Assembly (NCBI GenBank): GCA_015680685.1
Contig: MNCI01004529.1
Coordinates: forward strand, 231,241 to 295,240
Direction of reading: 5' to 3'
DNA from: Gnetum montanum
Taxonomy: Eukaryota > Streptophyta > Gnetopsida > Gnetales > Gnetaceae
DNA: 64,000 nucleotides
The notes beneath the pieces were generated by a model that was not told the DNA's origin, did not search any database, and was given only the letters and a program-made list of their open reading frames with translations. Each line of letters begins with the position of its first letter. Position 1 is the stretch's first letter. The translations under genes were made by a program, and so were the position numbers. Positions 36,201-47,819 of the stretch are shown here, piece after piece.

Positions 36201-36370
36201 CTACATTGAGCTTCATTCAAATTTTTTTTTACCAAAAATTATCATGTCATGTCTTGTGTCAATTTTTGTAACACACCACTACAACATTCAAGAGTCATGT
36301 TTATAGTTAATTAGTCATGTAGATCTACCTTTCAATATTGTAAGGAACTCTATCCTCATTTTATTTTAAC

Positions 36371-36403
36371 TCAAGGACGAGTTTTCAGTTAGTTGTGGGG
36401 GTA
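36371..36403 (+). other. G3 polypurine tract and upstream conserved block
   Basis: CTCAAGGACGAGTTTTCAG is followed by GTTGTGGGGGTA, immediately before the 3' LTR start TGATAAG. Reverse transcription starts plus-strand synthesis at such tracts. G1, G2 and the LTR-4 element have the same pair of blocks. Confidence 0.85.
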
Positions 36404-37287
36404 TGATAAGATCAATTTTTGATAGCTATGATATCGTGTATCTAACATTAGAGCTACAATATCACATACTTGATATTGTAGCCCAAGCTATGACATCAGA
36501 TATCTAATATCATGAGATACATGCCTACCTATAAATACAACACTTAGGTGTACTATCCAAGACATACTTTCTTCCATCCTTACTAAAACTCTTTTATTTT
36601 TTTTTTGGTAAAATTTGACTTAGCAATTAGAAGTGTGAATGCCTATAGTGTACAGTGAACTAGTGAACAACATCTTTATTCAAGCATTTTGTACTTAGGA
36701 AAAAATGTAACCATAAATAAAGATTGAGCTATTTCCCATCATTGCAGCATTCTTCTAGTTTTAGTGCTTTACTTAGAATAATATTTACTATTTTCTTAGT
36801 TAATGATTTACTTTTTCATGGACTTAATTTTACTATTTTTAAGTGGAATGAGTACAACTGATCTCAAGCACATAAGTGTAATTGCTTGATAACCTAGTAG
36901 TGCTATCTCTTAGTTTTCCTAATAGCAAAGTACTTGGTAATCCAAGTAGTAATTGCATGAAGCCCAAGGTGTGTACAGAAGATGAGGATTGGATACTAAT
37001 CACCATAGGATAGAATAGGTTTATTTACTATTTTCATTAGACTTAGAAACTCTTTCTACTTTACCATGTTTACTAGGAGTAAGATGGCCCATACAACATC
37101 AGTGATCATATACTCACAGTGAGTTAAACCATACCTTTAGATTTTACTAGCTCATGTGGGAAGAGAACGATCTTGAACTTTAACTAATTACTAGCATAAT
37201 CACATTACCTCATCCACAGATTAGGATATGGTCACATGTGAACACCTATAACTTGTATGGTTAGATGTTGGACTCCATTGCTCATCA
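36404..37287 (+). repeat. G3 3' LTR
   Basis: 884 bp, TGATAAG to CTCATCA. It aligns end to end with 26113-26999. The TATA box CTATAAATAC is at about 36529-36538. It is followed by the target-site duplication ATAAG and then the rest of the G2 LTR. Confidence 0.92.
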
Positions 37288-37789
37288 ATAAGTATATAGG
37301 CCCACCTACCATGCACATCTTGAACTCATTAACAATGCTACTAGGGTGTCAAGTGTTAGGATATTGGGCAAACCAAGCGATAAAACTACTAGGATTACCA
37401 AGTGTTAATAATATGTTTGAGGCAATCATATTTATGTGTATTAATTAACTAAAGACATGAATGTAAAGTGCATGAATAGTAAATTGCATAAAAGAAAACA
37501 TTAATCTATTCTTAAGTGCTACAAGAAGCTCCAAGAATCTCATCTTTATTGCCAACAAATTAAGGTGTTTAGGTATATTAATGCTCAAATAAGGATCAGT
37601 ACAATCCTTAAAGTCCTACTGTGGGCAGTTAGAAAATATTCGAACTTTCATGGAAAAAAACTATAAGAAATTATCTAATTTATTGACTCAATGACAATCT
37701 AAATGTGATGAGTACAAGCTTTTATATAGGCAGAGACAAACATTGTGTCGATAGGGATGCATGAATGCAGTCCATCGTAGGATTCATCA
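37288..37789 (-). mobile_element. G2 3' LTR, right piece
   Basis: It resumes ATAAGTATATAGGCCCACCT, equivalent to ATAAGTATCTGGTCCCACTT in the G1 LTR, exactly where the left piece at 26112 stopped. The minus strand gives a TATA box CCTATATAAAAGC (about 37710-37722) and a polyadenylation signal GCAATAAAGATGAG (about 37535-37548). On the minus strand the LTR starts TGATGAATC at 37789, next to the polypurine tract TTGTGGGGGTA (37790-37800). Confidence 0.88.
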
Positions 37790-37979
37790 TACCCCCACAA
37801 TTAACTAAAAACTTGTCCTCGAGTGAATGAAAGTAGGATCGAGATTCTTACAAAATTAAAAAAGTATGGAACCACAGATAGACTGATTGAACTAATTAAC
37901 TCTAAGTGCCAGATTATATGGTATTACAAAATGGATGTTCATGAAAACAAAATTGAACATGCTTACAAAATTAGATAGC

Positions 37980-40843
37980 TAGATGCTTTGACAGTCGGAG
38001 ATGAAGAGAAGATCAAATAGTGCTAGGAGGTGGAGGCTCCTAGGATGCTAAAGGAGGTGCATATCATGATGGTAATTGAGGCTGAGTTAGTGGTTAAGGC
38101 TATCTTGCTATAGTAGCTACTTCGGACGAAAGGCAAAAAACATCAAGTAATACTTACTTCATGGATTGTACATAGTCCATGTGATGTCACCAATGTGGGT
38201 TGGTATAATGATGTTTCACGAATAGGGAATTTCTAGGAATAATTCCATAATGTTGATAAATTAGGATACAAATTATTTATGTTTAACATTGAACATCTTG
38301 ACAAGGTTTTGTAGTTCATGGTAGTCATTCATCCTTTTGGCCAGGTTCTCAACAAAAGATAACTAGTCTGTAAATTAGCTCCTAAGAACTTCAAGATTTG
38401 CATTTGCTATTTTTAGCTTTTGCTTTGTGTCCTTGTGATGCTTGACCTTGGTCTCATAAAGGAGGCATGGGCTAGCCACCGACTTCTCTAACTCTGGCCA
38501 CAGCCTTTCGACTGTTAGTATTGCCTAGTTTACATAACAGAGGTTGGCTAGCTCTAGGTACTATGTCATCTCCTCAAGTTGCAACTCCTTCAGGCATATC
38601 TTCACTTTGTTGTAGGCATTCAATCCATCAAAGACTGGTTGTCATACATTGCCTCTTTTTTAGAGTTGCCAGAGAGCCTTGTTCATCTTAGTCTTAGCCA
38701 ACTGAATATCTTTTTCATTTATCTCCTTGAGGAGTCCAACCTAGTTCCTGTAATGATTTTTTACTCATTCAAATTTTAGGGCTTCATTCTTTTAAGTGGC
38801 TACCTCAATGGTTGTTTTCTAGTGAAGTGCATAGACTTCCTCAATTGGGAGATTATGATGTTTAGCTACCAATAATCTCTAATCCATGTTCACCTTGGCA
38901 AGCTACTCCTACTACTATCACATGAACTCAACCATCTGGTCGTTTTGTGCTTTGACATTATGTAGGTGGTGAATTTTTTTGATCAAAGTTAAGTTCTTCT
39001 TATGAACTTGCAACAAGTCCTTATTAGTGTTAAAGGCCAAGGCCTCCAATAAGGATGCATTGAAGACCACCATCTCCTTCACATTTTTAGCCTACTTAAG
39101 TTTATTTTGATGCTATAAGAAAGCTTCATCTCTTGTGACTACTTGGCTAAGAATGGTAGGATCAGACAAGTAAGTTCTCAATTTTGTAACTTCAGTATCC
39201 AACCATCAGTTTTTGGTTATGGTTGCCTCAAGTTGCATGTTTGTAATGATGAACTTTCTCATGGTCTCTAATAGCTTCAATTGGGTAGCAATGATATTTT
39301 CTAGGAGATTGAAGATCTCTAGAAGCAGTTGTCTAGTTCCCACTAGTTAGTCCAATACCTCTTCATGTTGGATTGTAGTTAGCCTCTTGTTTCTTGCTCC
39401 TACAAATGCTTTCACATCTCTGAGTATAGCAATGTCTAGCATAGCAATCGTAAGAGCATTTAAGACATCTACAACTCAATCGACCATTACCTCTATTGTT
39501 GTTTCTTGTTTGTGATGTTGCATCACCAAGACAATTGCCACCTCACCTTCCTCCAGGTGCATCAAGAAAGTGATGGAATTTCTAGAGATCTCTAGGAATT
39601 TTTGTTGTTCAGGGATGAACATCATCACTTCTAGAGCATTTGGATTCGATCTCACTGGCACTTACATTCTATGTGTTGAAAATAGTCGTGTAGTATCTTC
39701 TAGCCAGTTGATGGTTTAGGTGGCTTCATTTAGGTGACTTAACACTGGCTGCTAGACTAAAGGCTCTCCACCACTTAGTCCTTTCTTTTATTACTGTAAG
39801 ATTTGCTCACAGAGCTTGTTTAGGTGTTTAATTATAGCATGAGCCTTCAACATTGTTTTTTGAGTAGATGGTGGTGGTGGTGGCTACTACTCTTTAAGTA
39901 GCTTGGCGAGTGCCTTATTTTTCATCATCTCCTACCAAGATGTAGCAGGAGCATGATGAAGTGTGTCATTAGTGTAATGGGCTATCCCTCCCCTTTTGCA
40001 ATGTTTTGAGATCAAGCAAAGAAAGAGAAGTATCTTTCTCCCATGCTTGTTCTCTTTGAGTCATTTCTTCATCTCTAGAAAGATGAGCTATGGGAGGTTG
40101 ACTAGGAATTTTCCACTTAGAGTAGCACATGCATGGGCAAAGAAGGCATTAATATTACTTGGCCTCACCATTGGGATTAGATGATAGGGTGTAATCTTAA
40201 AGTAGGCATTCTTTGCCTTGGTGAGTGCACCGTACTCCTTATGGTCCACTCCATAACACTGTTGGATACATTCTTTTTTGAAATTACGGTTTGCTTGTGT
40301 GGAGATCTTTGGAAAAATTATTCCATTGTCAAGCAACGTGAGGGCCTATAAAATGGCCTTGACCAAATAGAACATGTTGATGTCCTTGATCCTCATCATG
40401 GCATCTACCTAGCAGTTATTCCAAAAGAGGTAAGTCTCTCCCATGTACAACTCCCCACTATAAGTGAGGATTGACGACATGGAAGATCTTTACAATTGAG
40501 GCTTTACCTCTTCTAGTGCTAGGTCTAAGAAGGGATCAAAGTTAAGTTCCTGAAGAATCACACTTTGGACCTCCTTAGAATCAATTTGTCTTAGGCAGGC
40601 CTCTGTCAAGGTGACTTTCAAATTTGGTCTATAACTTGACACCTCATCTTGCCTAGACTAGCTTGTTTCTGCTATGGAAATCTAATGAACAGATTCTAGT
40701 TTGGGCTTCTCCTGAAGAGGTCCTATGGTTTGTGTATTTGCTTCTCCTTCTTGGGGCTATTGCGATTGTTGGCTCCTTCCCCCTCTCAATCACTTATCTT
40801 ATGGTTAGGATTGTCCTTCTTCTGGTGTTCTCTTTGGTACCAT
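37980..40843 (-). pseudogene. G2 extra 3' ORF (EWYxGET family)
   Basis: Minus-strand ATG at 40843 opens MVPKRTPEEGQS, close to MTPNRKHT at the G1 start. The block L-Y-M-G-E-T-Y-L-F-W-N-N is at about 40410-40450. The best open segment, 40088-40336, reads YGALTKAKNAYFKITPYHLI and FFAHACATLSGKFLVNLP. The second half is charged with heptads and lies next to the 3' LTR. Many TAG and TAA codons at glutamine positions break it. Its strong colinearity with G1 shows that the ORF was a standing part of the family before the two elements separated. Role unknown. Confidence 0.6.
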
Positions 40844-41270
40844 TTGTGATCACTAACATAACCAAGGTAGCATTTTATGTGTAACTTATAACACTTTGTT
40901 ACCTTATCCTGTTTGGCTAGTTACACTTAGGCTAATTTGTAGTCATGGTAGATTGATTATTTTAATATTATTTTATTATAATGGCTACTCAAGTTTGTTG
41001 GTGAGGCTTAACTTAAGTGAATTAGTGATATTTAATATTATTTTATTAGTTAAACCTTATGGGAGTTAGAAAAAGTTTCTATAAAAAAAAACCATAGGTT
41101 TATGGTCCCCATGATGTAAAGCTCATTACCGGTAGTTGTAGGGTTGAAGAACGAGTTCATTTTGATAAGCAGTTAAGAAGTTATGGACTTAAGAAGGCTC
41201 TGAGTTTTGGAAATTGCAAAAACTCCCTTGGAATTTTAAAGTAAATGTGAGAATTTTCCTAACTCCTATT

Positions 41271-41281
41271 GCTATTTATAC
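41271..41281 (-). promoter_or_regulatory. Candidate internal TATA box upstream of the G2 extra ORF
   Basis: The minus strand reads AGTATAAATAGCAATAGG, preceded by CCCATTGATACAACACA. The G2 LTR has CCCTATCGACACAATG before its own TATA box, so internal and LTR promoters again share words. The site lies about 430 bp upstream of the ORF start. Confidence 0.45.
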
Positions 41282-41621
41282 TATTTTTGTGTTGTATCAA
41301 TGGGAAAGCTAGAAATTGAGTTTTCCCATGAAATTAGGGTCTAGAGGAAGCTAGAAAAGCCTAGAATCATTACAAATGCTTGAAGAGGACTAGGAATATG
41401 TTTTGAACAAAGAAATAGTAGGAGATTTATGTGTTAAGGAATGCAAAAATGAGATGCACCAAGGTGAAAAATAAGTGTTTTGAAAGAAAAATGGCTAAGG
41501 GATAAGGAACTTAACCATTACAACCAAGGCATATGCAAGTGGATCCTCCCCATAGTAGGCTCATGCCCTTAATGCCCTTGCATGCCCTCAAATCAAGGAG
41601 TAAATGGACCCTAAGGATGAT

Positions 41622-42581
41622 TGATGAGTGATCGAGGTACCCTTATGTCTAACCATATGAATCACAAAGCATTCACGTGTGATCTGGTTGAATTCCACAG
41701 ACTCTATACTTTCTGGTACATTAGTCTTCTAGGAAGTGAACTTTGCCCTAATGGTCATTCGTTGTCTTCCAAATTACACTTGTGATGCACATGGTATATA
41801 GTTAAGTGTAATGGAGGCATATGATTTTTATTTTTTTGTGTTTTATGTTTTTTGGTGCTTAAAGTAGAGATATGAAGTAATTTAACTACTAATTTAGTCT
41901 AACTGACTAACTAATCTCTAACTAGTCTTAACATAAGCATCTAGTCCTACTTTTTGTACACGTCTTGAACCCACGTATCCACTTCTAGGTTACTAAGCAC
42001 TATGCTACTAGGCATACTAAGCAATAACACTGTTGGGATTACCAAGCGAATACATGTTTATGCTTGAAAAGGTCGTACTTATGTGTTTAATCTATTTAAC
42101 TTAATTAATTAACTAATCTCTTGAAGTCTAATTTAGCTTACTTAATAGCATAATTAATAAAAATAATAAATGCATAAAAAAATCATTAATCTATTCTAAG
42201 TGCTGCAAAGTTTGATCAAAAGGCTCATCTTTATTGCTATACACATTGGTGTGGTTCAGGTACAATAGTGCTTGAATAAAGATCCATATACTTTTTGATT
42301 CCTATTGTGGGTACTTAGAAATATTCTAACTTTCAAATGGACAAATTGCAAGAGCTCTGCTAGTACTATGACTCCTAAGATATATAAACATAGTAGAGAG
42401 CTCATATTTATAGTTTTTGCTATAGGAATTTGTTGATAGGGCCTTGTAGACATAGCAAACACTATGTTGACATGGCCTCGTTGATGGGCAACACCACGTA
42501 AATGGGGTCCCATCAATGAGGGCCCATTGACAAGGCCATGTCAAATGGGGACCCATTAACATGATACTTTGACATTCATCA
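41622..42581 (-). repeat. G1 3' LTR
   Basis: About 960 bp. On the minus strand it runs from TGATGAATG at 42581 to CTCATCA at 41622. The TATA box ACTATAAATATGAGC is at about 42399-42413 and the polyadenylation signal GCAATAAAGATGAG at about 42225-42238. The U5 has the TTGGTAATCCCAACAGTG-type module. The polypurine tract CATGGGGGTA adjoins at 42582-42591, preceded by CTCAAGGATGAATTTTC. Confidence 0.92.
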
Positions 42582-42779
42582 TACCCCCATGACTAAATGA
42601 AAATTCATCCTTGAGTTCCCTTACAAAATTGGGAAGGTATGGGATTATTGACTGACTCTTCACATAACAAATCGACATAACAAAATTGAGTGCCCAAGTG
42701 TACAAATAAATGCAATACAAAAAATGGTTGTGTTCACAAAAAAAAATTGAATACCATGACATGACTATACAAAATTGGA

Positions 42780-45673
42780 TAGTACATCCTTTGGTGGCAT
42801 GAAGGTGATGAAGAAGATCAAACAGTCCCAGGTGGTGGAGGCTCCTCAAGTTTTGAAGGACCTTCATTGGCTTCAGGCACATGTGATAGCTAAGGTAGCT
42901 ATGGCTATCTTGCTATGACTGCAACCTCTAATGGAAGGTGAATGACATCTAGTAGTGCCTTCATCTTCTCCTCCTTATTCTTGAGATCATTCACAGTCCA
43001 CACGACATCACCAATGTGGACTAGAATGGGGACATCCCATGGGCAGGGCATTATCGGGAACATTTCCTTCACATTGATAAATTAGGTAGCAAATTGTTCG
43101 CATTCAATATTGAATGCCTTGACTATGTTCTGTAGCTTTTGGTAGTCATTCATCTTCTTGGCTAGGTTCTCAATAGTTGATTATTGGTCAGTGAATCATG
43201 CCTTGAGAACTTCGAGTTTAATGTTTGTCACTGCAAGCTTTTTCTTAGTGTCTTTGTGATGCTTGAACTCGGCATTATATAACAAGTACAAACTGACCAC
43301 CTATTTCTCTTGTTCTAACTATGGTCATCCAATAGTTAACGTGGTCAAATTTGCATAATGAAGATTGGCGAGCTTCATGTATTTCATCATCTCCTCAATT
43401 TGCAACTCCTTCATGTGGATTTTTGCTTTGTTGTAGGCATCTATCCCATCAATGTTGGGTTGCCGCACTTATTTTCCTTGTTGGAGTTGTTGGAGGATTT
43501 CATTCACTTTTTCCTTCACTAGCTAGATGTATTTTTCATTTACTTCCTTTGGTAGACTAACCTATTCTCTGTAATGGTCCTTGACTCTCTCAAATTTGAG
43601 AGCCTTTGATTTCTAGGCGGCTAACTTGATTGTAGTTTTCTAGCAAAGGGCATGAACCTCCTCCATAGAGAGAATTCTATTTTTTTGCTACCAATCACCT
43701 TAGTTCTATGTTTTCTCTGGCCAGTTTCTCCTGTTGTTGATGGATGAAATTGGTTAATTATTGATTTTTGTCATTAACATTCTGTAGGCGATGATTCTCT
43801 ATGGTCAACTATACATTCTCTTGGCAAGTTTGATCTAAGGCCTTTTGAATCTTGTACTATGTGGCCTCTACCAAGTATTAATAGAACACTGTCATCTCCA
43901 TTTCACCCTCAACCCCTTTTAGTTTGATGTTGAGTTGTTCAATACCTTCATCTTTTGTTAATGCCAAGTTGAGAAATGCTAGGTCAACAATGTGGGCTCT
44001 TAATTCAACAACTTCAACAACTAAGCATTTGTTCAACTCCTTGGCTATTTTGAGTTGCCCTTCAAGATAATGTTCTTGTCCCTTGCCTCAAGTAGCTCTA
44101 ATTGGGTTATAGTAATATTGTCTAGAATGTCAAAGACATCCAAAGGTAGTTGCCTAGTTCCCACCAGTCGATTCAGTAGTTCTTCATGCCTTGCTGCATT
44201 TATTTTGCCTCTTGTGGTTCTTGTGAACATTTTCACATCTTTGAGTATAGTGATGTTTGGTGTAGATGTCGCAGGTGCATTAAGCATTTTAGCAATATAG
44301 TCAATAACCACTTCTATTGTAGTCTCTTGCCCCTAGTGCTGCAACACCAATATTGTTGCCCCCTTACCCTCCTCCAAGCACATTAAGAAGGTTGTAGCAT
44401 TTCTAAAGATTTTTAGGAGTGACTGTTGTTCTATGAGAGATACTAGAACCTATTTGGTGCTTGGATTCGACCTTGCAGCCAATTACATTCTTTGGGCTAA
44501 GAAAATGAATCCACCTTTACCCATCAAGCTGATTGTCTGGGCCACCTCATTTAGGTGACTCATTAATGGTGTGTACATGGATGGGTCCCTACCACTTGTG
44601 TTTACTTATTGCTCTTGTTCATTCAAGAGCCATTCTTAGTATTTGCATAATCGTTGGGTAATTGTAGTGGTGTCTGGCATGGTTGTTTGAGTGGTAGGTG
44701 GAGGTGGTGGTTGTTACTCCTCTTCTTAGATAGTTAAAGCAGGCATCTTATTTTTCATCATTTCCACCTAGTTGATGGCTAGAACATGCCTGATAATTTC
44801 ATTCGTGTAATGGACTATTCCTCCTCTTTGACAAAGTTTTCTGATGAGGCATGGAAAGGTGAGTGCCTTCCTTCCATGTTCATTTTCTTTAAACTAATTC
44901 TTCATCTCTAGATAGATTAATTATGGAAGGTTGATGGGGAATCTCCCAGTTAGAGTAGTGCATGCTCAGGCAAAGAAGGTAGTGATTTTGCTTGGCCTCA
45001 CTATGGGATTGAGGTGGAAGGCCATAATCTTGTAGTGGATCCTCTCTGCCAGTGTGACTCCTTACAGTTGATGCCATAGAACCATTGCACTCGTTCTTTC
45101 TTGATGCTAGGATCCACATGCATTTGGGATCTTAGCAAGACTTGCCCTTATTTTTAGCAACCCAAGCACTTGTGCAATGGCTTACATCAAGTAGGATGTT
45201 GAGATGTCCTTGATTTTGACCATTGAACTGACCTACCTATTGTTCCAGAATAGGAATGTCTCTCCCATGTACCACTCCTCAGTGGAAGTGATGATTAGTG
45301 ACATGGGGAAGGCCTTTAGCTGGTCTTACACTTCTTTTGGTTCTTGCTCTAGGAAAGGGCCAAATTTTAACTCTTGGAGCACTATTTTCTAGACCTTTCA
45401 TGATTTGATCTAATTTAGGCAAGCTTCAATCAAGGTCATCTTGAGATTGGCTTATTGTGCTAATGCATCATCCTGATGGGAGTGTTTTGTTGCTACTACT
45501 AGTTTTGGAATCTATTTGATAGATTTTACCTTTGCCTCTTCCCTAAGAGAACCTATGGCATGGATTGCAAGTGATTCTTCTTGGGCTTGTTCTTGGCCCC
45601 TTCCCATTCTAGGTCATTTCTTCTTTAGTTGAGAAGGTCCTGCTTCCTATGTGTGTTTTCTATTTGGTGTCAT
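42780..45673 (-). pseudogene. G1 extra 3' ORF (EWYxGET family)
   Basis: Minus-strand ATG at 45673 opens MTPNRKHT(stop)EAGPSQ. The block E-E-W-Y-M-G-E-T-F-L-F-W-N-N is at about 45240-45284. Next come IVRPSKITTFFA and CTTLTGRFPINLP-like sequence (about 44930-44990), equivalent to the G2 segment. An open, charged stretch (44045-44311, DYIAKMLNAPATSTPN... LELLEARDKNIILKGN) leads into a heptad-rich C-terminal half. The length is about 960 codons if unbroken. It is sense with gag-pol and separated from integrase by about 2 kb, so it would need a spliced or separately started transcript. Confidence 0.6.
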
Positions 45674-47600
45674 TTGTGGTCACAACACATTTTTGGATTA
45701 GTAGATATAGTGTGTAACTTTAAGGTTTTAAATACCTTCTCTGGTTAGTTAGTTACACTTTGGCTAAGGTTGGACCATGGCAGATTGATTATTTTTTTAA
45801 TTATCTATTGTAAATGTAACCGGAGCTGGTTGGAAAGGTTTAACTCTTATAATTTTGTGTTTAATAGTTGATTTCTTAGTTAAACCTTTGTGGGAGTTAG
45901 AAAAATGGAAAAAAATTTCCATTAAAAATGGCACATTTGTGGCCCCCATGATGAAGGGCTTACCTTTGGTAGCTACAGGGTCAGAGAACGAAGTGATTTG
46001 GATAAACAATTAGGAAGTTATGGGCTCTAGAACATTCTGGGCTTTGAAAATTTTAAAAACTCCCTTTGCATTTGTGAGAAAATGTAAAAATTTCCAAGTG
46101 GGATTGCACATATATATAGAATTTTTCCCTTATGTTGATGGGGCCCCATATACGAGGCCTCGTATACAGGTCTGCTCCATCGATGGGGCCCTGTGTACGG
46201 AGCCCACAGGAAAAATTTTGAATTTTGAATATCTCAAAAAATATAAACAAAATTTTAATGAATTTGAGGTCCATGGAGTTTCAAAAAAGCTAAGAATATG
46301 AGAAAATCATTGAAGAGGGTCTTTGAAAGCTCAAAAATTGAAAAATTTGATGGAGAATGTGTTTAATGAACAAAATATGTAGAGGATCACATGGTTTGAT
46401 GTAGAAGAATGATGTACAAAAGATTCTAATTGCAAGAATGTCTATGAATAAGGTACTTAATGAATTCAACCAAGAGATATGCAAGTGGATCCTCCCCATA
46501 GTAGGCACATGCCTTATTTGCCCTTACATAACCTCAACTTAAGGAGTCTGTGGGCTACCCCATAGGTCATTAATGGTTAATGAAAGATAAGGACCAAAAC
46601 CTAGAAGATTCTACCTAAGAATTCAAATACATTAGACCAAAACACAACATCAAGAACATGGACATTGATAGTGAGGTGAATTATAGTTAGTATAGATGGA
46701 TGATGGAGAAGGTGGAATGAAATCTCAAACTAAGGTCATAAGAAGTCCCTTGTGGATTTTGTGTTTAAAATGACCTAAGAAGATCCATCCTTAGTCTAGA
46801 CCAAAACCAATCTCTTTCAGTGACTTTGCATCACCACTTTAAGACTGATCCATCCCCTCGAGACACAATAGCATACCCATAGAACAACCACCATTTTATA
46901 AACAAAGAAAAGAGAAGTAGGAAGTGAGAGAGGGCCTTAGTTAGAGGGGACCTTCAAGCATGGGTAACATGTCTTTCTAGTCCCATAACTAGTGCTTATA
47001 TCTCATTTATTTATCTAAGGGATGTGCTTTGAATTCCCGTCATGTTTGGTTTTTTTATTTTGCTTATTTTGTTTTTTCTTTCTCTCTTGTTTCGTCTTCT
47101 TTTTAGATGGAAACCACACAATGCAAAGAAATTATTTGACTTCCTATTATTGGATGATATGAAATGGTAAGAAGTCTACAACAACACTCAAGCACCCAAG
47201 TGATTAGAAGAGTACAAAGGGTATTAAGTTCCCTTGAAGTCACACCTTGTACAAACCTTTGAATCTTTTCCAATTCTGGAAACTACCAAAGTTACCAATT
47301 TATTAAAAGTTTATTTAATGAAAAGGACCTCAAATTTCCAAAATAAGAAAAACCATAGAGTTTGTGAATGGGTTGATGTCATGTACTCACTGCTTTTTCC
47401 ATGAAAAAGAAATCATGATTGAGCCATCGGTACAAAAATTCAAAAATAGAAACTAGACATTAGCAAACAAAACATTAAGCACAAATTACCATTAATAGTA
47501 GCTATAGCACCACTGTGTCCTATTGGCACAAAGCATGTTTATTAATAAAAATTTAAAAATCACACTAAAAAAAATAAAGTAAAATATATAAGAAAGTGTA
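45674..47600 (-). other. G1 spacer between integrase and extra ORF
   Basis: This is non-coding DNA about 2 kb long. It is A-rich on plus at 47540-47720, with a conserved block at 46951-46980 (reading CTAGAAAGACATGTTACCC on minus), and the candidate promoter at 46109-46210. It aligns with G2 on both sides of the G1 insertion and with G3 31370-33000. I see no ORF of note. Confidence 0.7.
46109..46210 (-). promoter_or_regulatory. Candidate internal promoter upstream of the G1 extra ORF
   Basis: The minus strand reads GGGCCCCATCGATGG, GTATACGAGGCCTCGTATAT and GGGGCCCCATCAACAT, then TATATATATGTGC (TATA at 46109-46119). The G1 LTR U3 carries repeated TTGATGGGCCC, CAATGGGG and GGGCC words before its TATA. 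CpG retention and the palindromes here contrast with the rest of the spacer. Confidence 0.5.
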
Positions 47601-47819
47601 AAAATATTCAAGAAAGATTCAAATGTATTAATGATGGTGTAAAATAGGAAAAATCTTTAAAATCAAAAAGATGCAAAAGAAATAAATTGTAAAGACAAAA
47701 ATGTGTAAAACAAAAAAATAGAAAAACTAAGGAGCCACATGGATGAATAACATGGATGGCCATCTCTTCCATGACTAAGTTGGAAGGAGGAGATCTAAAA
47801 AATGGAGCGTGGTTGTCCA

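Larger units (their letters stand above)
26113..37287 (+). mobile_element. G3: complete but pol-deleted Ty3/gypsy (Athila/Tat-like) retrotransposon
   Basis: G3 is 11.2 kb long with LTRs at both ends and perfect 5-bp target-site duplications, ATAAG at 26108-26112 and 37288-37292. Contents in order: 5' LTR, decayed tRNA-Asp-type primer site (27001 onward), gag, aspartic protease, a nested solo LTR, the T-rich spacer, an internal promoter, the extra 3' ORF, a polypurine tract and the 3' LTR. Reverse transcriptase, RNase H and integrase are absent. After protease-tail sequence (QVPCN..., 30061-30100) and the solo LTR, the DNA resumes with sequence matching what lies downstream of integrase in G1. 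G3 therefore needed pol from a relative, or lost it after insertion. It sits inside the G2 LTR. Confidence 0.9.

Noticed and set aside
42256-42562. Two overlapping minus-strand open frames in the G1 3' LTR
   Set aside because: They lie in U3/R with TATA and polyadenylation signals and have no counterpart frame in the 5' LTR.
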